Source: Saitoella complicata NRRL Y-17804 (Eukaryota; Ascomycota; Saitoellomycetes; Saitoellales; Saitoellaceae). Taken from it: 64,000 bases of DNA. The number at the start of each line of letters is the position of its first letter. The first letter of the stretch is position 1. Where the stretch lies: positions 620,001 to 684,000 of the forward strand of contig NW_017566993.1 in the NCBI RefSeq assembly GCF_001661265.1. The letters are read 5' to 3'. Positions 10,616 through 23,748 of the stretch are shown in pieces. The notes beneath the pieces are model-generated. The model searched no databases. It was not told where the DNA came from and saw only the letters and a program-made list of their open reading frames with translations. Both the position numbers and the translations under genes were made by a program.

Positions 10616-11025
10616 GCCGACGGGGTTGATCTACGCCGTCTGCTCAGATGTTTTGTTGCCTGTTCAAATGTTTTTCCATTTATCGCGCCTCCAGCTGCAG
10701 GTAAGAACCTTATCGAAGCAAATTTGGCCAGAGGGGTTGTCGCCGTGACGGTAACGGTCACGTGTTTTATCCTCGGCGGAGAGGAGCGAGTCAGGGTAAC
10801 GGACGGGGGAGACGGAGATGAAGAATCGATAGACAACAGCTCACGAATCTCTGCTCGATCTTCAGGCCAATTGTCCGCCAGCAGATCTCATTCGCGAGAT
10901 CAATGCAGCCACCACCCCGCGGCCGCGTGCGCCGCTGTACAGTGACTTAACCTGCGAAATCTACGCGGTACTAGTTGTCAATTGCAACCGGTGTCGGCTC
11001 AATTGCGTGGATACTCTCCAGCAAC
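10616..11025. promoter_or_regulatory. Divergent promoter of MRD1 and dynein light chain gene
   Basis: 410 bases between two divergent start codons. At 10744-10762 there is an inverted repeat with 6-base arms (CGTGAC/GTCACG) around GGTAACG; it overlaps a CACGTG-type E-box, and a related GGTAACGG stretch follows at about 10796. No ORF or RNA gene is seen. A role as a shared operator is inferred from position only. Confidence 0.45.
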
Positions 11026-11548
11026 ATGGTAGCAGAGATGTCGCCGTACGATAAGGAGACGAAGGGTAAGTCTTGCTGCAATATCGTTTGCTTTGACGTG
11101 TCCACTGACCCTGTCTCCAGCTGTCATTAAGTCTGCCGACATGGTACGTCAAATATAACTCGAGGGTACGCAGAAGGCCAAAGTACTCATGTTGCCTGCT
11201 CGACAGTCGGAAGAGATGCAGAACGCTGCAATTGAAGTTGGTGCGTAGCAGTTATTGTCTTATGAAACAGCTGAACGGATAGCTAACTATGTCTATAGCT
11301 ACCGCGGCCATGGAGAAGTACAACATTGAGAAGGTTCATCGGGCTGAGTCTTTACATCTATGCAAACAACCGCTGACGCATCACTCTCGCAGGATATTGC
11401 GGCATACTTGAAGCGAGATTTCGACAAGCGTTTCGGCTCGACATGGCACTGTATCGTCGGGAGGAACTTCGGTTCCTACGTGACACACGAGTCCAAACAC
11501 TTTATCTATTTCTACCTTGGTCAGATTGCTTTTCTCTTGTTCAAGTGA
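11026..11548 (+). CDS. DYN2: Dynein light chain LC8 (DYNLL/Dyn2)
   Basis: Five exons in about 520 bases: 11026-11065, 11121-11143 (only 23 nt), 11207-11240, 11299-11333 and 11393-11548. The spliced product is 95 aa and reads [13 protein letters not shown], then EKYNIEKDIAAYLK, then [16 protein letters not shown] and [12 protein letters not shown]. This is the near-invariant LC8 sequence, including the target-binding groove strand [13 protein letters not shown]8 is a homodimeric hub that binds dynein intermediate chain, nucleoporins and many other partners. The reading stops directly after LLFK, one to three residues earlier than most LC8 proteins; a GTGAGT overlaps the stop, so an extra terminal exon is possible. 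The GTTCAT donor of intron 4 is weak. Confidence 0.93.
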
Positions 11549-12023
11549 GTTTCTCCTTTTACCGAGCCTGGCAATGTTTCCCCAGGCGTCGCTACGTATC
11601 GCAGGTGCGCTCAGACCGTGGACTGACATCGCGACACAGATCGGGATAGGGTCTTGGGGAGTTTCTGGAGCACGCTTGGCATTTTTATCTTTTTACCCTT
11701 TTTGCAATATAAATGCTCTGATTACCTCGTGTACATTCCTTGTAAGTTTCGACTTTCGGCGGTCGCGATAGCATTGGCATTGCAGGACACATGAGCTGTC
11801 TGTCTACGTACCAAAACTCTCCAGAGCAGCAACACAGCAACAACCGCCCCCGGAATTGCCAGGGTCCCGGTCAATCAGTGCTTAGCAATCGACGGGATCG
11901 TTTTCTCGACCGGCAATCTTCACCTCCGATAGTCTCCTTGTCCGTCGCGCAGCTCCATCGTCGGCGTCGCCATCGTCTCAAACCGCGTCTCGCCAGTAAT
12001 CACTGAAGCGTATATCAACCAGT
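11549..12023. other. Intergenic, LC8 terminator and RPB2 promoter
   Basis: 475 bases. Downstream part of the LC8 gene and the leader of RPB2. Short frames only, no recognisable motif, no RNA gene seen. Confidence 0.4.
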
Positions 12024-15000
12024 ATGGATGAATGGGAGGGTGCTTATCAGAGATACGGGGATGACGTTGAGCAGGCAGCGGAGGGAGACCAAATGGACGA
12101 TAGCCTGTCGCAGGAGGATTGTTGGACGTTGATCTCCTCCTTCTTCGACGCACACAACTTGGTCTTCACTCAAATCAACTCATTCAACGACTTTATCATG
12201 CATCAGATCCAAGACGTCGTTGACGATGACAACGTCATTACCCTCGATGCGTTCAATCAGCACACCGACACAGATGGCGACCGCACTGCTCGCTATGAAA
12301 TTCAGTTTGGACAGATTTATTTGTCGAAACCCGAACATACAGAATCCGATGGTGTACCTACTATGCTATACCCGGCTGAAGCGCGTATGCGTAATCTTAC
12401 ATACGCCGCGAAGCTTTATGTCGACATCACGACCAGGAAAATGATTGCTAGTGCTCCCGGTGCTACTGGACCCGACACTGAATGGGAGATTGAACATGAG
12501 GACGCCGCGCCTTCTAAGATCGAGTTGGGTCGTGTACCAATCATGTTGAGGAGTAACTACTGTTTGTTGAATGACCTTTCTGATGGTGACTTGCAACGGC
12601 AAGGCGAGTGTCCTTATGATTTGGGAGGTTATTTCGTCATCAACGGTTCCGAGAAAGTCATCATCGCGCAAGAGCGCTCTGCAGCAAATACCGTGCAGGT
12701 CTTCAAGAAGAGCGCTCCTAGTCCAGTTCTCTGGCAAGCGGAACTTCGGAGTGCTGTTGAGAAGGGAAGTAAACTCATTTCGTCGACAGTGATCAAATTC
12801 GGAAAGTCGGGTGACAAGGAGAGGGGTGTGGGCAACACTTTGAAGGCCACGTTGCCATACATTAAGTCTGACATCCCTATCGCAATTGTCTTCCGTGCCT
12901 TGGGTGTTGTGGACGATCGTGAGATTATGGAGCGTATCTGTTATGACGAGAATGACTACCAAATGCTTGATCTTTTGAAGCCATGTTTGGAAGAAGCTGA
13001 CGTGATCTTGGAGAAGGATCTTGCTTTGGACTACATCGGCAGACGTGGTAACAACCCACAAATGGGTCGCGAGAAGCGTCTGAGGTATGCGCACGATATC
13101 ATGCAGAAGGAGTTGTTGCCTCACATCACTACTTCAGTTGGGTTTGAGAATCGCAAGGCATTCTTCTTGGGTTACATGTGTCACAGACTTCTGCTTTGCG
13201 CTTTGGAGCGAAGAGATCAGGATGACCGTGATCACTTCGGCAAGAAGCGTCTTGATCTCGCTGGTCCTCTTCTCGGCGGTCTTTTCCGTATGCTCTTCAA
13301 GAAACTCAGCCGTGATGTCTACAAATACATGCAAAAGTGTGTTGAGACAGGCAAGGAGTTCAACGCTGCTGCTGGTATGAAAACTTCGACCATCACTCAG
13401 GGTTTGAAATACTCTCTTGCTACTGGTAACTGGGGTGACCAGGCAAAGGGATTGGCCAATCGTGTGGGTGTGTCTCAGGTGTTGAATAGATATACGTTTG
13501 CTTCAACGTTGTCTCACTTGCGTCGTACCAACACGCCTATTGGTCGTGACGGAAAGATCGCGAAACCTCGTCAGTTGCACAACACTCATTGGGGTTTGGT
13601 GTGTCCAGCTGAGACTCCTGAAGGACAAGCCTGTGGTTTGGTAAAGAACTTGTCGCTCATGTCCTACATTTCCGTGAGCCGACCTTCCGCTCAGATCATC
13701 GAGAACTTGAACAACTGGGGTATTGAGGGCTTCGAGCAGTATTCGGCGAACGCTGTTCCTGATGCTACGCGAATCTTCTTAAACGGTGTATGGTTGGGTG
13801 TCCACCGCGACCCAAGCATTTTAGTAAATGCACTCCGTGACATGCGTCGTACAGCGGAGATCCCAGTTGATGTTTCTGTGGTGCGTGATATCCGTGAGAG
13901 GGAGGTGAGGATCTTCACCGATGCGGGTCGTGTTATGCGCCCGTTGTTCATCGTTAATAACGAAGAGCCTTCGGAGGAAAATGGATGGGTCGACAAACGT
14001 GGTGATTTGGTTATTACCCATAACCATGTTGAGCGCATCCGCGAGTCGAAATACAATGCTGACAATGACATCGAGACAAACGAAGCGCCGTATGACTGGC
14101 ACTCTCTGGTTCGCGAAGGTTGCGTTGAGTACATCGATGCGGAAGAAGAAGAGACTTGCATGATCGCCATGACCACAGAAGACCTCGACTGGGCTAAGGC
14201 AGTGAAGGCAGGTTGGGAACCTGCAAAGGAGAAACAGCAGGATCAGAGTGCTGTCGGTGAGCGCTTGAAGACCTATGCAAGCAAACACCAACAGACATAC
14301 ACCCATTGCGAGATTCACCCGAGTATGATTTTGGGTGTGTGCGCAAGTATCATCCCCTTCCCCGATCACAACCAGTCTCCGCGTAACACATATCAGTCTG
14401 CAATGGGTAAGCAGGCTATGGGTATCTTCTTGTCAAATTTCCAGACTCGTATGGATACGATGGCAAATATTCTCTATTACCCGCAAAAGCCGCTGGCTAC
14501 TACGAGATCTATGGAGTACCTTCGCTTCCGTGAGCTTCCTGCAGGACAAAACGCTATTGTCGCCATTCTGGTTTACAGTGGTTACAACCAGGAAGATTCG
14601 GTTATTATGAACCAGAGCAGTATCGACCGTGGTTTGTTCCGTAGTTTGTACTACCGATCCCATGTTGATGCAGAGAAGAAGGCTGGCATGCAGACTGTGG
14701 AAGAGTTTGAGAAGCCTACGCGTCAGACTACTCTCCGCATGAAGCATGGAACGTATGACAAGCTCGAAGATGATGGATTTGTCGCTCCTGGCACCCGCGT
14801 TTCCGGTGAGGATATCATCGTCGGTAAGACCGCACCCATCGCTCCGGACAGTGAAGAGTTGGGTCAAAGGACAAGGCTGCACAGCAAGCGCGATGTATCC
14901 ATGCCATTGAAGTCAACGGAAAACGGTATCGTCGACCAAGTTGCAGTCACGACAAACGCCGAAGGTATGAAGTTTGTGAAGGTTCGTGTCAGGTCAACCC

Positions 15001-15842
15001 GTGTTCCGCAGATTGGTGACAAGTTCGCTTCTCGTCACGGTCAGAAGGGTACCATTGGTATCACCTACCGCCACGAAGACATGCCCTTTACTGCCGAGGG
15101 TGTTACACCGGATATCATCATCAATCCTCACGCCATTCCTTCTCGTATGACTGTTGCTCACTTGATTGAATGTTTGTTGAGTAAAGTTGGTGCCCTCAGT
15201 GGTTTGGAAGGTGATGCTACACCCTTTACCGATATCACGGTTGACCGTATTTCGAAATCTCTTCGTGAATATGGATATCAATCTCGTGGTTTCGAGGTTT
15301 TGTATCACGGTCACACGGGTCGCAAGCTTGTTGCGCAGGTGTTCTTCGGACCTACCTATTATCAGAGATTGAAGCATATGGTTGACGACAAGATCCATGC
15401 CCGTGCTCGTGGACCTGTTCAGATCCTAACAAGACAGCCTGTCGAAGGTCGTTCAAGAGATGGAGGTTTGCGTTTCGGAGAGATGGAACGTGATTGGTGT
15501 GTAACGATTGACCCCCTTTTCGTTCTTTAGCTAACGGGCCTTATAGTATGTTATCCCATGGTGTGGCAGCATTCTTGAAGGAGCGTCTGTTTGATGCTTC
15601 CGATGCCTACCGTATCCACGTGTGTGATATTTGTGGGTTGACGGCTATCGCCAACTTGAAGAAGAACGAGTACGAATGTCGTTCTTGTCACAACAAAACC
15701 CAAATCTCACAGATTCACCTTCCATATGCGGCCAAGCTTTTGTTCCAGGAGCTCATGGCCATGAACATTGCACCGTAAGTGATATGATATTGCACCCTTG
15801 TTCATGATGCTAACATGCTTTTGCAGACGCCTTTTCACCTGA
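12024..15842 (+). CDS. RPB2: RNA polymerase II second-largest subunit Rpb2
   Basis: Exons 12024-15496, 15547-15774 and 15827-15842 give 1238 aa, the usual Rpb2 length. The product starts [14 protein letters not shown]. It carries the conserved Rpb2 blocks: [64 protein letters not shown] and [12 protein letters not shown] (about residue 1000). The C-terminal zinc site is CDICG followed by CRSC. The first splice (50 nt) gives FGEMERDCMLSHGVA, exactly the family sequence; reading on instead would break the frame. The last exon adds only RLFT. Rpb2 forms half of the Pol II active-site cleft. This is the standard fungal phylogenetic marker and the best sequence here for naming the organism. Confidence 0.97.
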
Positions 15843-16110
15843 GCCTTTTCTTTTTTATTTGCATGGCATCAATCCTACAGGTTTTAATACCTAGGCTTTG
15901 GTTCCTTCATTTACGGGTTGTATGATGATATTAGTTCGCGAGTTCAAAAGCTTGAGTGGGATAAAAATGTGGTTTTTTGTCTTTTTATGTTTTGACGAAA
16001 AGCGTGCAGCTTCAGCTGCTGCTGCTAAGGTTGCGATTCAATAAGATATTGATGTATCATTAAGACAAGGTAAAGATTATGTACGTCAGCGTTCCCCGTT
16101 GCGTTCACAT

Positions 16111-17400
16111 TCAGATCTCTGTTCCGGCCAGTGCGCAAAATGAAGCCACGGAAATGCTCGGTTTTAAGTACTGCGCAAATACACCATAACGACAATCGAT
16201 GACACTATAGTCCAATAGCAGCGCGTCCGTTTGCTGTCCCTCTTGTGTGTCTGTATCAATTGCATCCGCCCCACCCCCGTTCGCTGGCCTCGCATCAGTG
16301 CTCAGTAGCAATGCACGGACAAGAACATCGGCATGCTATGGACGAGCGTTAGAATATGCTGTAAAGCCCTACTGACAATAAAACCTACCTGGTACAGTAC
16401 GTGTGGTACTCGTCTACATATGCAGTCAGCAAGAACGTATACGTTGGGAATAATCCAATATCACTTACTCACGCAGGATATAGTTCGGACCGTCTTCGTC
16501 TTTCATTGCTTCCAGAGTTAACCACTGCTGCAGTTAGCTCAACTCGTCATTAACGAAAAGAAGCATCGTACGTAGGAACCAGCCAGACTGTCGGCCGAGT
16601 TGTCCACCATGCAAAAATCAATCCCAATATGCCGCAGGTTGGGAATAGTATGGTCCGCATACATCTCGTAGTCAAATCCGGGAGGCGCCAACTGGTTATC
16701 GAGGGGGTCCTCACCCACAATATCTGGCAGGAAAAACTTGTCTTGCGGGAGCAATGAAGGATGCAAAAAACCCAGTGTCTGAACCATAACAGCCAAAGGC
16801 GTGGGAAGTAACCCATCTGCGGCAAACAACGGCCTGTCATTATACTTCGCAGGATTTCCGTGGTGAACAGAGTGAAGTACGCGCATGCGAGCATAAATGG
16901 CGGCCATACATGCTCCTACGCACCACGTAGCATGCCTTTCAATATCCGAAGCGTGCTCAGTGGTTGGAGAGCAACGGTGCTGTCAAATCGAGTACATATA
17001 TGAGCCAAGCCCTGGAGAATGGAGCAAGGATCTCCCTGTAACTTACATAATAGAACCGCAAGACATTGCGCATGAGGACCAGAAGTTTATCACTCAGAAC
17101 GTGGCTTCTCATCTCCAGATACGTGACTTTGGAACATTTTTCGCTGGGCGGCCAGAAGTGACCAACCCTTTTCGATGCAACTAAGGCCTCCGAAAGGTCG
17201 AACACCGTTCCATGAAGCGCGAGGGCTCCGACACAGCTACTGAGCCTTCGCGGGCGGCTCGACGTCGGCGTGGTAGGAGGCTCCTCCACGACCGGAGCCG
17301 GAACCTCTTCGTTGTGCGTTCTGGACCGCTTAAGACTGCTAAAGCTGAACCTTCTCATGCTTAGTGCTATTGCATCGCGGTCTGAGGGGCCGGTGGGCAC
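16111..17400 (-). CDS. Unknown five-exon protein
   Basis: I assemble five minus-strand exons (17400-17047, 16979-16572, 16524-16469, 16413-16389, 16335-16111) into a 355-aa product. All junctions keep frame and use GT-AG; introns are 67, 47, 55 and 53 nt. A start 14 codons further in (MRRFSFSSLKR) is equally plausible. The N-terminus is basic and Ser/Pro-rich. A long central block reads as a folded domain (LALHGTVFDLSEALVAS, HATWCVGACMAAIYARM, FFLPDIVGEDPLDNQL, IGIDFCMVDN). The C-terminal exon is short and Ala/Gly/Asp-rich. I do not recognise the family and see no signal peptide or clear membrane helix. Exons 3 and 4 depend on choosing GTAAGT over a nearby GTGAGT donor; only that choice keeps the last exon open. 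Divergent from the F-box gene. Confidence 0.6.
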
Positions 17401-17715
17401 TTATAAAATAAAACAGCCGATCGCTGGAAAGGTTGGCCACCTGATCTCGGCCTGAACCCGCCGCCTTCCTCATGTTGCAATGGGCCCATTGTCGGTACTG
17501 CATGCATGAAGCACCTCAATCCCGAGGCGCCAGAGGTCGTGCGGGCATCGAATCGGTCCGAAGCGAGGATCTTGAAAATATGCCGGAATTGGCATATTGG
17601 GCGTGTAACGTAGATGCGTGAAGTTGCAGGCCTGAACTTGCGCACGTTTGAATCGGCCGCGGGGAACGACGACCCGCACACAAACAACACACCTCCATCA
17701 TCCGGGAACGCTACG
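17401..17715. other. Divergent promoter, unknown gene and F-box gene
   Basis: 315 bases between two divergent start codons. It contains short in-frame extensions of both genes but no recognisable motif or RNA gene. Confidence 0.4.
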
Positions 17716-19539
17716 ATGGCGAGCCGGCTCGATCAGCTGAAGGTGGATGCTCTCAGTGCATTCAAAGCCAAGGACTTCTCCAAAGCCTATGCTAAGTTTA
17801 ATGAAGCAATTGCATACTTTGCTGAAGCTGGTAAACATCCACATTTAGGTCTCCTCGACAATCGCGCAGCAACCTGTGAGCAGCTTGGCAAATACGAGGC
17901 AGCACTTGGTGATGCAAATCGTATGATTCAGCTGGAGACCAGAAATGCCAAGGGTTATCTCAGAGCAGGAAAAGTCTTGCGACTTATGGATAGAGACAAG
18001 GTTGCATTGAAGGTTTATGAGGCTGGATTGGCAAAAGTGCCTAAGACAGACCCGATGCAGAAGGTTTCACCCATCATGTCACTTCCCGGATCATGACCTA
18101 AATCTATGCAGGCTCTGATGAATATGATGGAGGTAACCTTGGCCGACATGAAAGGGACTTTGACAAAGGACCAGGTAAGTGCATCTTCCAAATTCCAATC
18201 TGAAGTGTTGCTTAAAGTTGGCATTTATCAGGTCAGTCCTATTAAAGAAGCAGAAATAGCATCAATGGGTGTTGATGCTGTTGCCGTTCTGCCTCCAGAG
18301 ATCCTTCTGGAAGTGATGCGGTATCTTTCAACATCTGATATCGTGCGCTTATTACGAGTGTCAAAGACATGGAACATAATTGCATCACACCCTTCACTAT
18401 ACGAGAAGTTGGACTTCACAAGAGGGCGGAAACTTGTGAAGGCTCGATCACTGCGATTCTACATTTCTCGGGCAGCTGGTGGTATACAAGAATTTGCGAT
18501 ACCTTCCTTGGCAGCCAGTGACAGGACTATACTTCAACTACTTGCAGCAAAAAACGGCAGGTTACAAAAACTATGTGTCTTGAATGGACCAATAGCGATT
18601 GGCAACTTTGCCACTGGACAACTACGGCATTTGCGGCATTTACGGCAGCTTATATTGTCATGCTCAATGACAGCGCAGAATGTTGCTCGGATTGCTGACC
18701 TAGTCCCAAGTTTGGAAGAACTGGAGTGTGGGACAGTGAACGATTATGAATTTACTAAGTGGACAGGAAGAGCCGACAAACTCTGGCGACTAAAGATTGC
18801 CTTTGAGGTTGACCCTAATTCAACTAACGCCCCACATTCATGTCCCAGCTTTCTTTCTGTGGACAGCATGAAGGATGCATTCCCAAATCTGGAGCAGTTA
18901 TCAATTATTGGCTGGCGGCGACCTCACAATAACACTGTCTCACCAATCGACATTTCTGGCTTTTCATCTCTGAGGAATGTCTTCTTGACCGGGGGTGGCC
19001 AAGTGTGGCCGGTGCTTCCTCCGCAAGTTACCAGCCTCAGCATCCCCTTTGTTACGGCGATAGACAATGCTTTCAGCATGGGCGAGTGCAACCTTGAGTA
19101 TCTGGATATCTCTTCGTCGAGGGTGACGGAGGATAACCTAGTCCAAATTTTATGGCGGCAAGGTGCTCTGGTTAAACTGTGTGCAAGGAATCTGCCACTT
19201 ACCTCAGATCGATGGCTAGATACAGTACGAACACAATGTCCGAAGCTCACTGTCCTTAGCGTCTCTGGCAGTCATTGGGTGAATGACAAGACACTCGAGG
19301 AGGCTGTCACTGGCATGGTTTCTCTACAAGAGTTGGATGTTACGGACTGTACAAATCTGACTGGTATTGGCATTGCACGATTGTTACAGAATCATCTCGG
19401 GGGGTTGCAGAAGCTTATTATGACGGGATGTGACAAAGTATCCGACGATGTTGTGGAGTGGGCGAGGAGCAAGGGAATAACGGTCGAAAATCGGTATGTC
19501 AGCGAAGGGAATTCCAAGGGCCAGAAAGTTCGGTATTAA
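17716..19539 (+). CDS. pof3: TPR-F-box-LRR protein, Pof3/Dia2 type
   Basis: Exons 17716-18063, 18112-18174 and 18232-19539 give 572 aa, very close to S. pombe Pof3 (577 aa). Residues 1-115 hold three tetratricopeptide-like repeats (AYAKFNEAIAYFAEAG, LDNRAATCEQLGKYEAALGDANRMI, RAGKVLRLMDRDKVALKVYEAGL). An F-box follows at about 155-200 (LPPEILLEVMRYLSTSDIVRLLRVSKTW), then leucine-rich repeats to the end (for example LSVSGSHWVNDKTLEE, LQELDVTDCTNLTGIGI). TPR, F-box and LRR in this order is the Pof3/Dia2 layout: an SCF substrate receptor tethered to replication forks that acts in genome stability and CMG unloading. The second intron (57 nt) is a multiple of three, and reading through it would insert 19 residues. 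Confidence 0.88.
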
Positions 19540-19725
19540 GGATAGAGAATACACTTTTCGATTCCAATAATTGATTTGAGTTGAGCGTGAACGTATCTCC
19601 CCTTGGAACTGCGTGGGCCTGTTCCGTGCGTCAGCTGCAGTTCGATACGGAACAGTAACAGTAACAGTCGCAGTCGCGCGTACGACGAAAACAATCAATC
19701 AATTCACAATCATACCCAAGGCGCA

Positions 19726-22700
19726 ATGGCCCTGAAGAGGGTACCGTCCAGAGGACAGATCAAGGCGGCAGAACATCTGACCCCTGTCCTTCCGCAGCTT
19801 GAGCAAGGGAAGGGCGGCCTTGATTGGGCTCTCAAGCATGACGGAGAGTACCCAGAGCTTTCCGACATCCTCACACGTTTGTCCATCCGTTCGCTCACGT
19901 ATTGGGCTTGAATGCTAACAATTCATCGAAGAGGGCGGTTCGAACGGGTATATAATCACCACAGATCAAGCATGGATGCCTATTACAACAACCCGCGTCG
20001 TGAACATCCCAGACATAATGTTTGAGCAGTATAATGGTATGCTATTCCTCATGACTTACCACTGCCTTGCCATGAATGCTTACTAAATCCAAAAGCTACG
20101 AAAATCCAGACACATATGGGTTTGTTTCCGGAGATTCAACGAGCTTGGATGACTGTCGACAACAAACTTTACCTTTGGAACTATATGAACGGGTCAGTGT
20201 CGGATACATTCCACACCCAGGTGGCCCTTTACGCTAACAAAATGTATAGAGAGGATTTCCAATCGTTTGAAGATCAGGTTCATGCCATCACCTACGTGAA
20301 ACTCGTCAAGCCGAAACCAGGGCTATTTGTCGCTGGCATTTCGCACCTTCTTGTCATCGTGACAGCCAGTCAGATTTCTCTTATGGGTGTATCGGCTGCT
20401 CAGAAAGGTGAAATTACACTGTACGGGACCCAGATGAATGTTCAGAACATATCCGGATCAAACATCGTGTGTGTCGAGGGAACCAACGATGGAAGAATTT
20501 TCTTGGCTGGCTTAGATGGAGAGCTCTACGAGTTGTCATATGACCACAGAGAAAAGTGGTTCTGGCAATCTACGCAAGCTGTTTGTCGCACGAAGGGTTC
20601 GGCAAGTAGCGTGTTATCAATGTTCTCCGTTAGGGGAATATGGGGGGCAAAAGGTGACCCAGAAACAATCGTACAGATTGTCGTGGACGACTCAAGGTCC
20701 TTGATTTACACGCTCGGATCGAAGGCTACCATCAGGGCCTATCATCTGGTACCGGACGGTGTAAACCTCATGATCAATCACACGAGTGTTGATCTGTCCA
20801 AGGGGGCAAAAATGCTAGGCGTTCCCGCATCCTATCTCAGCGCGGATCCGTCCAAAGAAGCAGTTCAGGTGGTTTCGATCTGGCCTGTGGGGACTGAGCA
20901 AAGCAGAATCCTTCACCTCGTGGCTGTTCTTTCCACAGGATGCAGATTATACTTGGCCGCTACTAGCGGCAACAATCTGGCCAGTTCAAGTCTGCCTCCC
21001 AACTCCATGCAGGTGAGACATGTACGATACCCTCCAACTCAAATCACCGGTACCGGTCCAAACCAGACTACTACAGCTCTGCTCTCGCCAACCACTCAAG
21101 CGCATCTCTTCCCATCTAACCTTTTCCTCGCGTTCGTTGGGAAAGATAAAATGTTTGCTTCGACCCCTAATACCGGCAAGATCGCGATGAGCCAGCAATA
21201 TGGTGCCGTACAGTTCACCGAGAATGCTACGTGGGTACCGCTCGAGGGCGCAGTGCATGACGTTGCCTTGATTAACAATGCGTCGTCAGCGGCAAATGAT
21301 CTTGCAACACAGTTCTCCATGCCATTTCCAGAAATTGCCGTTCTTACGAACATGGGTGTTTACTTGCTGCGGAAGATGAAGGCGGCGGAAATCCTCGGGA
21401 ACGTCATCAAGCATGGGTCGGCTTCGGCTCTAGGACTTGAGGGTGAAGTGAGAAAGTACTTCGAGAATATGACCCGAGAAGAGGGTTGCGCGAACAGTCT
21501 GGCAGTTGCGTGCGGCTATGGCGGAACATCAGATGATCCGAGTGCGTTCCGCAACAGTATTTACAACAGCCCTGGTGCACGCTCTAGGCAAGGAGTTACG
21601 GATGTTGTGGAAACAGCCCGTAAGTGCTTCATCGAATTTGGAGGACGTCCTGTTGCACAACCCGACGCCAACGGACAGTACTCCCTTGATAATGTGGCTC
21701 TTTCCGGTCGCTACTTTGGTCTGGCCAAGTATATGGCGAGGCTTCTGGTGCCTGTATGGAAGAGGGGATTCATGAGGCAAGTTGTTGTCAGTCAACATGG
21801 CCAACCAGGCATGCTCACATACGCGCAAGGCATTCCATCGTCAGTGCTGCAGCGCATTCAGCGTGACTTGATTATCTTGGCTCAATTCTTGGAGGAGAAC
21901 CGCAATTCCATCGACGGACTTGCTGGTTCGGACAAGATGATGGGTATCGGGTTGAACCGACCGGAGGAGTTGGCCTTGCAGGCGGAACATCGCGCGATGA
22001 ATTCTCTCACCAAGCTTCTTACGCAAGTTATCGAGGGCATCTCCTTCCTTTTGGTGCTCTTTGACAAGTCAAATCAACTGCATCCCATTGTGATGAACTT
22101 GAGCGAAGAACTTCGACAGCAGTGCTTGGGTTTGAGTCATGAATTACTCTTCATCACTGTTCAGGGCAAGGAAGTTGTGAAAGAGCTTGTCACGCAGATT
22201 GTGAACCAACAGATCGGTGCAGGCCTCTCCGTCGATGCTGTCAGCGAGACTTTGAGGAAGAAGTGTGGCAGTTTCTGCTCAGCCGACGACGTATTGATGT
22301 ACAAGGCCATCGAGCAGTTGCGTCGTGCGAAGCAGCAGGTTGAGGGTTCGGAAGACAGATATGAATTGCTTCGCGAGAGTTTGAGGCTTTTCACGAAAAC
22401 GGCGGGTTCATTGTCGGTGGATACCTTGAAGGAGGCTGTGGATGAGTTCCAAACACTGAACTTCCATGCTGGCGCAATTGAACTAGCATTGGATGTTGCG
22501 AAGGCGTGCGATCCCAACCAGCTAGCTTTCGGCTACCTTGCAGATGGTAAGGCGGAGATTGATACCCGTGCTCCCTTCTACAGTAAGCGCATGAGCTGTT
22601 ATTCCATCGTCTTCAATCTTCTCGAGGATGTCGACAGCAGAGTACGGGATGAGGCAACGGTGAGAATGGCGTACGAGGTCACTTACAATGCCAACGACGA

Positions 22701-23748
22701 GCTGCTCCACAGCGCGCTCTACGACTGGTATCTGTCTAAGGGTCTTGGTGACCGACTTCTCGACTTGCAAACCGCGTACATTGAGGCATATCTGGAGCGC
22801 AACAGCAAAGCGTCTCCCGAGCTCGCTGATATGCTTTGGCAGTATTACGTACGTAGGGAGTCGTGGCTTCAAGCGACAAAGGTTTTATCAGCCCTGGCTT
22901 CAGGAGATTTCAAGATCCCCCTGGAGCGTCGCATCGAATACTTGTCTCGCGCTCGTTTCCATTCCAATATGCAGGTTCCGATCCATGAGAGGCAGGCTAT
23001 GGCCGAGATTGCACAGACCGTTCAGGAAGAGCTGGATGTTGCGCAAATTCAGGCAGAGCTGGTCGGCACCATCAAGGATGACGAACGACCGGAGTCTCAG
23101 GTTAAGGCACGGATGATCGACCATTTGGATGGCAAACTGAGGCCATTGAATGAGTTGTTCAATAATTATGCTGATCCCCTTGGCTACGGTGAGGTCTGCC
23201 TTGCGATCTTCCAGGCCGCGGATTACCGCGTATCACACGAGATTACCGCATGCTGGGAGAAGATCATCCAAAAGGAGCACGAGAGATCAGTGGTCAAAGG
23301 CACAATCCAGCCATGGGAAGCTGTCTCTGAGGTCATCCGTCGTCTTGGTCTTCGCTTCTCCCCATCAGAGAGCATATTCGAGCCTGAGCACCTTGTTCCG
23401 ATGGTGGAAAAGTACTCTTTGGAGAAGCAGAAGGATGTTGCACCATCGGGCTGGGTGCCAAAGGCTTTCCTGTCTGCGCGTGTCCCGCCAGAGCAGCTGT
23501 TTTCGATCTTGGACGAAATGTACGATCGAAAGGAGTACCCTTGGCAGGGCAAGGCAGCGTTGCTCATTTTGGTCAGGGACATATTGGTCATTTGCGAGCA
23601 CTGGGTGAACGAGGCGTCCAAGTTAGGAACTAGATTTGCGTACGAGAAAGTGCTCGCCGCACTGGCAGGGTATGGCAAGACGGTGGAGGATCGGGAGACT
23701 CGCCAGCGCTTGAGCGAGTTAGAGGCCGAGATTAGGCGCAAGTTTTAG
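19726..23748 (+). CDS. NUP170: Nucleoporin Nup155/Nup170
   Basis: Exons 19726-19876, 19932-20036, 20096-20192 and 20250-23748 give 1283 aa. The N-terminal half is the Nup155-type beta-propeller, with signature blocks RVVNIPDIMFEQYN, MGLFPEIQRAWMTVDN, LYLWNYMNG and YVKLVKPKPGLF. The first three introns all fall inside this region, and each splice restores the family sequence. The C-terminal half is an alpha-solenoid (LQTAYIEAYLER, MLWQYYVRRESWLQAT). Nup155/170 is a scaffold of the inner ring of the nuclear pore, binding membranes and linking to Nup53/59. Slightly shorter than yeast Nup170 and human NUP155. It follows the F-box gene in the same direction with 186 bases between them. Confidence 0.93.

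Noticed and set aside
11545-11650. Additional last exon for LC8 using the GTGAGT overlapping the stop
   Set aside because: The available acceptors lead to sequence (RRYVSQV) that no LC8 protein has; the protein is already complete to LLFK.
12366-13124. 252-codon minus-strand frame inside RPB2
   Set aside because: Fully antisense to conserved RPB2 sequence; no independent motif.
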